NCBI RefSeq assembly: GCF_034258515.1
Contig: NZ_CP139438.1
Coordinates: forward strand, 2,914,001-2,978,000
Length of the DNA stretch: 64,000 nt
Direction: 5' to 3'
From: Pseudarthrobacter oxydans
GTDB lineage: Bacteria; Actinomycetota; Actinomycetes; Actinomycetales; Micrococcaceae
Of the stretch, positions 28,659 to 36,255 are shown in pieces (within the stretch, counting starts at the first letter, position 1; each line of letters starts with the position of its first letter). A program made the translations under genes and the position numbers. The notes under the pieces are model-generated. The model was not told where the DNA came from, searched no databases, and saw only the letters and a program-made list of their open reading frames with translations.

Positions 28659-29950
28659 TGGCCGTCTCCGGGCGTTTCGTGCTGCTGGTGCTGCTGGGCG
28701 CCGTGCCGGTCCTGGCATTGCCGGGCTGGGGAACGGTGCTGCTGGTGGCCGCCGCGCTGGCGGCCCTTGCCGCCGTCGACCTCCTGCTGGCGGCTTCCCT
28801 GCGTCCGGTGCACGTCCTGCGTTCCGAGCCCGGCAACGTCACGCTGCATGCGGGTACGGACGCCGTGTTAAAGGTGCAGAACGACGGCGGCCGGCGGCTC
28901 CGAGGTGTCCTCCGCGACGCATGGCAGCCCTCCGCGGGAGCGCAGAATCCGGTGCAGGACATCGACGTCCCGGCCGGGGAAGGCAGGCGCGTCACCGTCC
29001 GGCTGCGGCCGGTCCGGCGGGGCGACCTGAAAGTACCCCACGTCACCCTTCGCTCTTTCGGCCCGCTGCTGCTGGCCGCGCGGCAGCGGACCATTGACTG
29101 CCCCGGCTCGCTGCAGGTGCTGCCTCCCTTCCATTCCCGGCGGCACCTGCCGTCAAAGCTGCGAAAACTGCGTGAGCTCGACGGCAAGGCTGCGGTGCAG
29201 ATCCGCGGCGCGGGCACCGAGTTCGATTCACTGCGGGACTACGTCCGGGGAGACGACGTCCGGTCCATTGACTGGCGGGCCACCGCGCGCCGGTCAGCGG
29301 TGGTGGTGCGCACGTGGCGGCCTGAACGGGACCGAAGGGTGGTCATGGTCCTGGACACCTCACGGACCTCGGCGGCAAGGATCGACGACGAAACCCGCCT
29401 GGACACGGGCATGGAAGCGGCGCTCCTGCTGGGTGTGCTGGCCGAGCGGGGCGGGGACCGCGTGGACTTCGTGGCGTTTGACCGCCGCACCCGCGCCCGG
29501 GCGGGCTCTGCCGGGCAGGGGAACCTCCTGGGCCAGCTGGTCCAGGCGATGGCACCGCTTGAGGCTGAACTCATCGAGATGGACTGGCCAGCGGTCCCGG
29601 CCCAGGTCCGCGCCGTTTCCGCGCACCGTTCCCTGGTGGTCCTGCTGACGTCGCTGGACGGCGGCGCACCCGAGGAAGGCCTCCTTCCCGTCGCGGCACA
29701 GCTGGCCCGGCAGCACGTGGTGGTGGTGGCAGCCGTCCGGGACCCCCAGCTCGGTGCCATGCTCAAGGAACGCGACGACGCCACCGGTGTATTCCGCGCC
29801 GCCGCCGCAGAGCGGGCGCTGCTGCAGCGCGCGGCCATCAGTACCGAGCTCCGGCAGCACGGCGTGGAAGTGGTGGACGCCGAACCGCACCAGCTGCCGC
29901 CGAAGCTGGCCGACATGTACATCAGGCTCAAGGCCGCCGGTACATTGTGA
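28658..29950 (+). CDS. DUF58-domain protein
   Basis: 430 residues. Two N-terminal hydrophobic stretches (about 5-45) form a membrane hairpin. The typical DUF58 signature, DDVRSIDWRATARRSAVVVR, is near residue 205, and RRVVMVLDTSRTSAARI begins a VWA-like fold whose metal-binding DxSxS motif is altered to DTSRTS. Partner of the MoxR ATPase encoded just upstream. Start is the ATG sharing a base with the moxR stop. Confidence 0.9.
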   Translation: MAVSGRFVLLVLLGAVPVLALPGWGTVLLVAAALAALAAVDLLLAASLRPVHVLRSEPGNVTLHAGTDAVLKVQNDGGRRLRGVLRDAWQPSAGAQNPVQDIDVPAGEGRRVTVRLRPVRRGDLKVPHVTLRSFGPLLLAARQRTIDCPGSLQVLPPFHSRRHLPSKLRKLRELDGKAAVQIRGAGTEFDSLRDYVRGDDVRSIDWRATARRSAVVVRTWRPERDRRVVMVLDTSRTSAARIDDETRLDTGMEAALLLGVLAERGGDRVDFVAFDRRTRARAGSAGQGNLLGQLVQAMAPLEAELIEMDWPAVPAQVRAVSAHRSLVVLLTSLDGGAPEEGLLPVAAQLARQHVVVVAAVRDPQLGAMLKERDDATGVFRAAAAERALLQRAAISTELRQHGVEVVDAEPHQLPPKLADMYIRLKAAGTL

Positions 29951-29990
29951 GTTCACAGCATCTTGTCCTACCGTTTCGCAGGAGGCCCCA

Positions 29991-30704
29991 TTGAACGTTC
30001 CCATTTACCAGCAGGCGCTCGGCGCGCACTTTTCCCGGCTCCAGCCGGAGCTCCAGGATTACTTTTCCCTGGCCCCGGGTTCCGGCAGCTACGGAGTGGG
30101 GGAAGGGACCTTCGACGTCGTTGGCTGCCGGCAGGAATGGCTGCGCCCCCTGCTGCGGCTTACCAGCGGGGAGGAAGCATTCTTCCCCGAGTACGGCGAG
30201 AACATTCCTTTCCGGATTGAGAACCATGCCCACCAGGACCCCTTTGGCCGCTCCAGCCTGACAGCCCGCCGCGAAATCCGGTTCCCGGGCCGGACGCGGA
30301 TCTTCCAGGACACCACCAGTGCGACCCGCCGGGCCGGCGCCACCCAGCTGATGGACTACGTGGGACGGTACCGGAGGCTGGTGACCGACCTGAACCTGAG
30401 CGTCACGCCGGAGGGCCGGCTTCGCGGCATCTCCGAAGCCTCCCGGCTCTTCATTGGCCCCCTCCGCATCCCCCTTCCCGCCGCCTTGGATGCCAAAGCA
30501 TACGCGGAACAGTGGTGGGACCCGGCCGACGGCGCCGCGGGCAAGCACCGCATCCAGGTAAAGGTGATCCAGCCGCAGATCGGCCTGGTGCTGGTGTATG
30601 CCGGCAGCTTCGACTACAGGCTGCGCCCCTACACCGGCGGCAGTTCAGCCCAGAGTTTCCTGCCCCGCTACGCGCAGCCGGACCGTTGGGAAAACCGGGT
30701 CTGA
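29991..30704 (+). CDS. DUF4166-domain protein
   Basis: About 237 residues from a TTG start with GGAGG 5 nt upstream; the same frame is open further 5' but overlaps the DUF58 gene. The sequence fits DUF4166: a beta-rich domain with GSGSYGVGEGTFDVVG, IPFRIENHAHQDPFGRSSLTARREI, and a second half (LRGISEASRLFIGPLRIPLPAALDAKAYAEQWWD...VQVKVIQPQIG-like). No signal peptide and no membrane segment are visible. The domain's function is unknown. It begins 40 bp after the DUF58 gene and probably closes the operon; its link with MoxR is contextual only. Confidence 0.8.
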   Translation: MNVPIYQQALGAHFSRLQPELQDYFSLAPGSGSYGVGEGTFDVVGCRQEWLRPLLRLTSGEEAFFPEYGENIPFRIENHAHQDPFGRSSLTARREIRFPGRTRIFQDTTSATRRAGATQLMDYVGRYRRLVTDLNLSVTPEGRLRGISEASRLFIGPLRIPLPAALDAKAYAEQWWDPADGAAGKHRIQVKVIQPQIGLVLVYAGSFDYRLRPYTGGSSAQSFLPRYAQPDRWENRV

Positions 30705-30710
30705 GTCCCG

Positions 30711-31784
30711 CTATCCCAGCGCCAGCTGGTTCAGCCCATCCGCCACCTGCGTGAGGCGTCCGAGGACCGCCGTGGCGTGTGCCGGGGTGCCGCCGGCCAG
30801 CCCCTGCGAGGGAGTGATCCGCACGGTGCCAAGCGCTGTGGCGGGCAGCCCCAGCTGGCGCCAGGGGCGCCACACGCCCTCGACGCAGTCCGACACCTTT
30901 GGCAGGGACCGTCCCGCAGTATCCAGCGCGCCGATCCACAGGCGCTTGTCCGCCTCAACCGCTCCAGCCAACTGTTCCCACTGCCGGGAAGTCAGGGCGT
31001 CAAACGGAACGGCAATGCCGTCGGCTCCTGCCGCGAGGATCTGCTCGAAGGGCGCCTCGATCGCCGGCACGGCTATGACGACTTCGGCTGCGCCGAACCC
31101 GCGCAGTGCGTCCAGGACCACCCGCCACGATTCCCGTACTTCGGAGGCGGCCACAGCACGCAGGGTGCGGTAGCCGCTGGAGGTGGGGATGGTGCCGGCC
31201 AGCACCGCGGCGATGTCCGGCTCATCCACCTGGACCACCAGCCGGGCACCCGGCACGGCAGCGGCAACCCGCGAGAGGTACCGTCCCACACCGGCGGCAA
31301 GGGAAGCCGCAAGGTCCCGGCGGGCCCCGTAGTCGATGAGTGCCCGTTCGCCGTTGTGCAGGTGGAGCCCGGCCGCAAGGCTCAGCGGCCCCACCAGCTG
31401 CACCTTGATTTCGGCTGCCGGATTTTCCTCGGTCCCGGCCACGTCGGCCAGGACATTGATGTCCGTGGCAAGGGCGGAGGCCGCACGCCGGAAGTCCTTG
31501 CCGGGACGGTCCACGAGCCGCCAGCCATACGGCTGGACGTCGACCGCCAGCTCCTCCAGGAGGCAGGCAGTGCGTCCCAGGGCATCAGAGCCGACGCCCC
31601 GGTCCGGCAGCTCGGCGAGGAACGGCAGGTGGGGGCTGCCCAGCTCGCCGCGGATGATTTTTGCCGCTTCCACCGGATCTTCACCCGGCCAGGGTCCCAG
31701 CGCGGTGGCCGTCACCTGACGCGTCGGAGCCCCGTTCTCCGGTCCGGTGCTGGCGTCGGCGCGGCGCCGTTCGTCCCGGCTCAC
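30711..31784 (-). CDS. MetE-like (UROD/MetE superfamily) protein without zinc ligands
   Basis: 357 residues with the fold pattern of cobalamin-independent methionine synthase, e.g. VQLVGPLSLAAGLHL and VVQVDEPDIAAVLAG. It corresponds to half of MetE and resembles Rv3015c of M. tuberculosis. The HxC and the later Cys that bind catalytic zinc in MetE are not found: the regions that should hold them read VVIAVPAIEAPFEQIL and VRITPSQGLAGG, and only two cysteines exist in the whole protein (in RTACLLEEL and VSDCVEGVW). Methionine synthesis is therefore doubtful. Its start overlaps the chorismate mutase stop (ATGA), so the two are co-translated. Confidence 0.8.
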   Translation of the reverse strand: MSRDERRRADASTGPENGAPTRQVTATALGPWPGEDPVEAAKIIRGELGSPHLPFLAELPDRGVGSDALGRTACLLEELAVDVQPYGWRLVDRPGKDFRRAASALATDINVLADVAGTEENPAAEIKVQLVGPLSLAAGLHLHNGERALIDYGARRDLAASLAAGVGRYLSRVAAAVPGARLVVQVDEPDIAAVLAGTIPTSSGYRTLRAVAASEVRESWRVVLDALRGFGAAEVVIAVPAIEAPFEQILAAGADGIAVPFDALTSRQWEQLAGAVEADKRLWIGALDTAGRSLPKVSDCVEGVWRPWRQLGLPATALGTVRITPSQGLAGGTPAHATAVLGRLTQVADGLNQLALG

Positions 31785-32188
31785 GCGCGTGCTGGTGCCT
31801 GCGGGTGCTGTCCGGAGGCCGCCTCGTGGTCTTCGGCAATCGCCTCGTGATGCCTGATGACCTCGCCGATGATGAAATTCAGGAATTTTTCCGCGAACGC
31901 TGGATCCAGGTGCGCATCCTCGGCCAGCCTGCGCAGCCTGGCGATCTGGGCTGCCTCACGGCCGGGGTCGCCGGCGGGGAGCCGGTGGGCGGCCTTGAGG
32001 AACCCCACCTTCTGGGTGGCTTTGAAGCGCTCAGCCAGCAGATAGACCAGGGTCGCATCGATGTTGTCGATGCTGGAACGGATGGACAGCAGCTCAGCCA
32101 TCACCGAGTTGTCCACCTGGCCGGCCAAAGAACTGGCGGAGGGGTCGTAGTCATCGGAATCAGGAGAGTGGGGGTTGTGCTGCGTCAT
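31781..32188 (-). CDS. Chorismate mutase (AroQ type)
   Basis: 135 residues. Chorismate mutase converts chorismate to prephenate, the first step toward Phe and Tyr. The all-helical AroQ fold is recognised from ELLSIRSSIDNIDATLVYLLAERFKATQKVGFLKA (long first helix with R and K active-site residues), then REAAQIARLRRLAEDAHLDPAFAEKFLNFIIGEVIRHHEAI. There is no signal peptide, so the enzyme is cytoplasmic. The acidic first 30 residues are variable. It is the first gene of a two-gene operon with the MetE-like gene. Confidence 0.88.
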   Translation of the reverse strand: MTQHNPHSPDSDDYDPSASSLAGQVDNSVMAELLSIRSSIDNIDATLVYLLAERFKATQKVGFLKAAHRLPAGDPGREAAQIARLRRLAEDAHLDPAFAEKFLNFIIGEVIRHHEAIAEDHEAASGQHPQAPARA

Positions 32189-32217
32189 GGCTCAAGTCTA
32201 TGGGAGGGCACGCGGAT

Positions 32218-32274
32218 AGCCCGGGTGTTAAGCGCCGGCGCCGCAACCGGCACCGGCGCCGCAAACCCCGGGCT
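32218..32274 (-). terminator. Nested hairpin downstream of the peptide ABC importer
   Basis: An outer 8-bp stem (32218-32225 with 32267-32274) encloses an inner 7-bp GC-rich stem (32232-32238 with 32253-32259). It follows the stop of the ATPase gene and probably ends the dpp operon transcript. Confidence 0.5.
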
Positions 32275-32286
32275 TGCCGCGACCCA

Positions 32287-34011
32287 TCAGATGCCGAGCA
32301 GTGCCCGGTGCTCCTCCCGGCGCCGTGCCTGTTCCTGCGGGTCCGGCACCGGCAGTGACGCGATGAGCCGCCGCGTGTAGTCATGCTGCGGGCTTCCCAT
32401 CACCTGGCTCCCGATTCCCTGCTCCACCAGCTTCCCCTTATAGAGCACGCCCACCCAGGATGACAGCGTGTCCACGACGGCCAGGTCGTGGCTGATGAAC
32501 AGGCAGGCAAAACCGAACTCCTCCTGGATGTCCTTGAACAGCTCCAGGACCTTCGCCTGCACCGACACGTCCAGGGCCGACGTCGGCTCGTCAGCTATCA
32601 GCAGGCGGGGGTTCAGGCTGAGTGCCCGGGCCAACGAGGCGCGCTGCCGCTGCCCGCCGGACAGTTCGTGCGGGTAGCGGCCCGCGTACGACGCCGGCAG
32701 CTGGACTGATTCGAGCAGCTCGCCTACGCGCTTGCGCGCCTGGGCCGGGCTTGGCTTCGTGTGGATGACCATGGGTTCGGCAATGCAGTCCCCGATGGTC
32801 AGCTGCGGGTTGAAGGACGCCGCCGGGTCCTGGAACACGAAGCCGATGTCCTTCCGGAGCGGCTTGAAGGTGCGTTCCTTTAGGTTCAGCATCTCGTAGC
32901 CCAGGACCTTGAGGCTGCCCCCTGTGGTTCGGTTCAGGCCGGCGATTGCGCGCCCGATGGTGGTCTTCCCGGAACCGGACTCCCCCACCAGCCCGAAGAC
33001 TTCGCCCCTGGAGACGGTGAAGCTGACGCCATCCACTGCCTTGAACGCCGGCGTTCCCAGCCTGCCGGGGTACTCGATGGTGAGGTTCCTGGCCTCCACA
33101 AGGATTTCCTCATCCTGGTGGGCCCGGCTGGTCAGGCCCTCCGACGCCGAGTTGCGCCCCAGGTGCGGCACTGCTGCGAGCAGTTTCCGGGTGTAGTCCT
33201 GCTTGGGTTCAGCGAACAAGGTGCGGGCCGGCGCCTCCTCCACCACGTCCCCCTGGTACATGACCACCACGCGGTCGGCGAGGTCCGCGACCACACCCAT
33301 GTTGTGGGTGATGAGCACGATGGACGTGCCGTACTTGTCCCGCAGGTCCCGCAGCAGTTCCAGGATCTCTGCCTGGACCGTGACATCGAGGGCGGTGGTT
33401 GGCTCGTCGGCTACGATCAGCCCCGGATTCAGGGCCAGCGCGGCGGCGATCACCACCCGCTGCTTCTGTCCTCCCGAAAACTGGTGGGGGTAGTAGTTGA
33501 CGCGGTGTTCGGGGTCGGGGATGCCCACCTTGCGGAGCGCGTCGACGGCCCGGGACTTGGCTTCCCTGGCCGAAACCCGCTTACCGCCGCTGCCGGCGTG
33601 TGCGCGGATGCCTTCGGCGATCTGCCAGCCCACGGTGAACACCGGGTTCAGGGCTGTTGACGGCTCCTGGAACACCATGGCTACGTCGCGGCCACGGATC
33701 TGGCGCAGTTTGGCGGCACTGACGCTGATCACGTCAGCGCCGTTGATCACCACTGCCCCGGAGCTGCTGGCTGTTTCCGGAAGCAGGCCCAGAATGGTCT
33801 TGGCGGTGACCGTCTTGCCGGACCCCGACTCCCCCACGATGGCCAGCACTTCCCCCTTGCGGACCTCCAGGCTGACGTCCTTGACGGCATGGACCGGGCC
33901 GCCGTCGGTGGCGAAGGTGACCTGGAGGTGGTCGATGTCGAGGACCGGACGGCCGCCGCCGGACTCGTGGCCGGAGCCGGCCCCGGACGACGGATCGATG
34001 TTGACGGTCAT
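32287..34011 (-). CDS. Oligopeptide ABC transporter, fused double ATPase (DppD-DppF type)
   Basis: 574 residues with two complete ABC domains. The first has GESGSGKTVTAK, signature FSGGQKQRV and Walker B LIVADEPTTALD; the second has GESGSGKTTIGR, LSGGQRQRASLARAL and LLIADEPTSALD. The two halves correspond to DppD and DppF, fused in one chain as in many actinobacteria. It powers uptake of di- or oligopeptides through the permeases encoded upstream. Its ATG overlaps the stop of the permease gene (ATGA). The protein is cytoplasmic and membrane-associated. Confidence 0.93.
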   Translation of the reverse strand: MTVNIDPSSGAGSGHESGGGRPVLDIDHLQVTFATDGGPVHAVKDVSLEVRKGEVLAIVGESGSGKTVTAKTILGLLPETASSSGAVVINGADVISVSAAKLRQIRGRDVAMVFQEPSTALNPVFTVGWQIAEGIRAHAGSGGKRVSAREAKSRAVDALRKVGIPDPEHRVNYYPHQFSGGQKQRVVIAAALALNPGLIVADEPTTALDVTVQAEILELLRDLRDKYGTSIVLITHNMGVVADLADRVVVMYQGDVVEEAPARTLFAEPKQDYTRKLLAAVPHLGRNSASEGLTSRAHQDEEILVEARNLTIEYPGRLGTPAFKAVDGVSFTVSRGEVFGLVGESGSGKTTIGRAIAGLNRTTGGSLKVLGYEMLNLKERTFKPLRKDIGFVFQDPAASFNPQLTIGDCIAEPMVIHTKPSPAQARKRVGELLESVQLPASYAGRYPHELSGGQRQRASLARALSLNPRLLIADEPTSALDVSVQAKVLELFKDIQEEFGFACLFISHDLAVVDTLSSWVGVLYKGKLVEQGIGSQVMGSPQHDYTRRLIASLPVPDPQEQARRREEHRALLGI

Positions 34012-35021
34012 GATGCCCTCACTTCTGTTGCGATGGCGGCGTTGTCCACCGGCGCGGGCGAACCGCCGCCCGTGCTCTTGCGGCCCCGGAGCCGCGGATC
34101 ATTCAGGTCGTTGATGCTCTCGCCCACCAAGGTCAGGCCCACCACGGTGAGCACAATCGCCAGGCCCGGGAACAGGCCGGTCCACCAGATCCCGGAAGTC
34201 GTGTCGGCGAGCGCCTTGTTGAGGTCGAATCCCCATTCAGCGGCCGAGCTCGGCTCGATGCCGAAGCCAAGGAACCCCAGCCCGGCAAGGGTGAGGATGG
34301 CCTCGGAAGCGTTGAGGGTGAAGATCAACGGCAGGGTGCGGGTGGCGTTGCGGTAGATGTGGCGGGTCATGATGCGGATGTTGGAAGCGCCCACCACCTT
34401 GGCCGACTCCACGAACGGCTCGGCCTTGAGCCGGACCGTCTCCGCCCTGATCACCCTGAAATACTGCGGAATGAACACCAGTGTGATTGCCGTGCCGGCG
34501 GCAAAGATGCCGCCAAGCAGGCTGGACTGGCCGCCGCTGATGACAATGGCCATGACAATGGCAACCAGCAGGGACGGGAAGGCGTACACGGCGTCGGCGA
34601 TGACCACCAGGATCCGGTCGAGCCACCCGCCCAGGTAGCCGCTGACCAGGCCGAGGGCAACACCCAGGACGATGGACATGGCGACGGCGACGACGATCAC
34701 CAGGATGGCCGTCTGCGCTCCCCAGACGACACGGGACAGGACGTCGTAACCGCCCACCGTTGTGCCCAGAAGGTGCTTGCCTCCGGGGGCCTCCTGCGTG
34801 GGGAAGTTGCCGTCGGCGTCGGAAAGCTGGGAGAAACCGTAAGGTGCCAGCAGCGGCGCGAAAAGTGCCGTCAGGACAAAGAGGCCGGTGAGGATCAGGC
34901 CCGCCATTAGCATGCCGCGCTGGAGGCCCACGCTCTTGTTGAAATGTGAAACCACCGGCAGGCGCCGGTACCAGGGCGCCCTGGGATTTTCCATGGGGAC
35001 GGGAACAGTGGGGATGCTCAT
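34008..35021 (-). CDS. Peptide ABC transporter permease (DppC type)
   Basis: About 337 residues from the ATG at 35021 (MSIPTVPVPMENP); the frame runs further upstream but through the neighbouring permease gene. An N-terminal OppC_N segment (MLMAGLILTGLFVLTALFAPLLAPYG) precedes the BPD_transp_1 domain with about five more helices and the cytoplasmic coupling loop KVVGASNIRIMTRHIYRN. It pairs with the DppB-type permease, whose stop codon is 2 bp upstream. Confidence 0.92.
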   Translation of the reverse strand: MSIPTVPVPMENPRAPWYRRLPVVSHFNKSVGLQRGMLMAGLILTGLFVLTALFAPLLAPYGFSQLSDADGNFPTQEAPGGKHLLGTTVGGYDVLSRVVWGAQTAILVIVVAVAMSIVLGVALGLVSGYLGGWLDRILVVIADAVYAFPSLLVAIVMAIVISGGQSSLLGGIFAAGTAITLVFIPQYFRVIRAETVRLKAEPFVESAKVVGASNIRIMTRHIYRNATRTLPLIFTLNASEAILTLAGLGFLGFGIEPSSAAEWGFDLNKALADTTSGIWWTGLFPGLAIVLTVVGLTLVGESINDLNDPRLRGRKSTGGGSPAPVDNAAIATEVRAS

Positions 35022-35023
35022 GG

Positions 35024-36115
35024 TCAGTACCTCACGCGGGGGTCGATCAGCGCGGCGATGATGTCCACGATGAAGTTGGTCATGGCCACGATGATGGCGA
35101 GCAGCACCACGATTCCCTGCACCGCGACGAAGTCGCGCGCGGTGAGGTAGTTGGCCAGCTGGAACCCCAGGCCTTTCCATTCGAACGTCTTTTCGGTCAG
35201 TACCGCGCCGCCAAGCATGACCGCTATCTGCAGGCCCATCACCGTGATGATGGGGATGAGCGCGGGCTTGTAGGCGTGCTTGGTGACCAGTCGGTATTCG
35301 CTGACGCCCCTGGACCGCCCCGCTTCTATGTAGTCCCGGCCCAGGGTGCCGATCACGTTGGTCCGGACGAGGCGGAGGAAAATCCCTGCCGTCAGCAGTC
35401 CCAGCGCCACCGCAGGCAGGACCGCGTGCGCCAGGACGTCTCCGAGTGCGGCCATGTTGCCGCTCCGCAGGGCATCGAGCCAATAGATCCCGGTGGGGGC
35501 CTGGAGGGAGGTCAGGGCGAGTTCGCTGGAGGTCTTGGCCCGCCCGGCCACCGGCAGCCATCCGAGCCAGACAGAGAAGGTCAGCTTCAGGAGCATGCCG
35601 GCGAAGAAGACGGGGGTGGCGTAGCAAAGAATGGCAAAGACCCGCAGGACGGCGTCCGGCGCCTTGTCCCGGCGGTGGGCCGCCACCATGCCCAGGGGAA
35701 TGCCCACCAGGAGGGCGACGAGCAGCGCGTTGATGCTCAGCTCCAGGGTGGCTGAGCCGTAGGTTGTCAGCATTTCGACGACGGCCCGGTTGTCGGTGAG
35801 CGTCCGGCCGAAGTTGCCGGTGGCCAGCTGGCCGAGGTACTCGAAGTACTGGACCAGGATGGGCCGGTCGTAGCCTGCAGCCTGGATCCGCGCCTGCAGC
35901 TGGTCCTCGGGCAGGCGTCCGCCCATGGCCGCGGTGATGGGGTCTCCCGTGATCCGCATCAGGAAGAAGACCATGGTCACCAGGATGAATATTGTGGGGA
36001 AAATCAGCAGGAAACGGATCAGGATGTACTGTCCCAATCCCCCGCCGGAGGATTTCTTGGCCGCCGGAATCAGGCCGTCCGCGTCTGTTGGCGGCGCGTC
36101 GATCAATGTAGTCAT
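35024..36115 (-). CDS. Peptide ABC transporter permease (DppB type)
   Basis: 363 residues, six or so membrane helices. ILIRFLLIFPTIFILVTMVFFLMRITGDPI is the typical DppB N-terminal helix and motif, and the coupling loop AGRSRGVSEYRLVTKHAYKPALIPI is present. The ATG at 36115 follows an intercistronic hairpin placed after the solute-binding protein gene. It builds the membrane channel with the DppC-type protein. Confidence 0.93.
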   Translation of the reverse strand: MTTLIDAPPTDADGLIPAAKKSSGGGLGQYILIRFLLIFPTIFILVTMVFFLMRITGDPITAAMGGRLPEDQLQARIQAAGYDRPILVQYFEYLGQLATGNFGRTLTDNRAVVEMLTTYGSATLELSINALLVALLVGIPLGMVAAHRRDKAPDAVLRVFAILCYATPVFFAGMLLKLTFSVWLGWLPVAGRAKTSSELALTSLQAPTGIYWLDALRSGNMAALGDVLAHAVLPAVALGLLTAGIFLRLVRTNVIGTLGRDYIEAGRSRGVSEYRLVTKHAYKPALIPIITVMGLQIAVMLGGAVLTEKTFEWKGLGFQLANYLTARDFVAVQGIVVLLAIIVAMTNFIVDIIAALIDPRVRY

Positions 36116-36175
36116 GGTGCCTCAGGTTGTTATTTGCGGTGCCCGCGGTGGGCGTTCACCGCTTCCCGACCAGCA

Positions 36176-36226
36176 GACGGGGCGGGACACGCGCACCTGT
36201 GCAGGCGCACCGCGTCCCGCCCCGTC
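36176..36226 (-). terminator. Intercistronic hairpin between binding-protein and permease genes
   Basis: A 13-bp GC-rich inverted repeat (36176-36188 and 36214-36226) lies between the solute-binding protein gene and the permease genes on the same strand. Such hairpins typically end most transcripts or shield the upstream mRNA from decay, giving more binding protein than permease. There is no T-run. Confidence 0.65.
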
Positions 36227-36255
36227 TTAGGTCAGAGCCGGATTGTTCAGTGGAC

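Noticed and set aside
35022..35627. N-terminal extension of the DppC-type permease
   Set aside because: The extra 202 codons overlap the DppB-type gene; the family N-terminus begins at the ATG at 35021.
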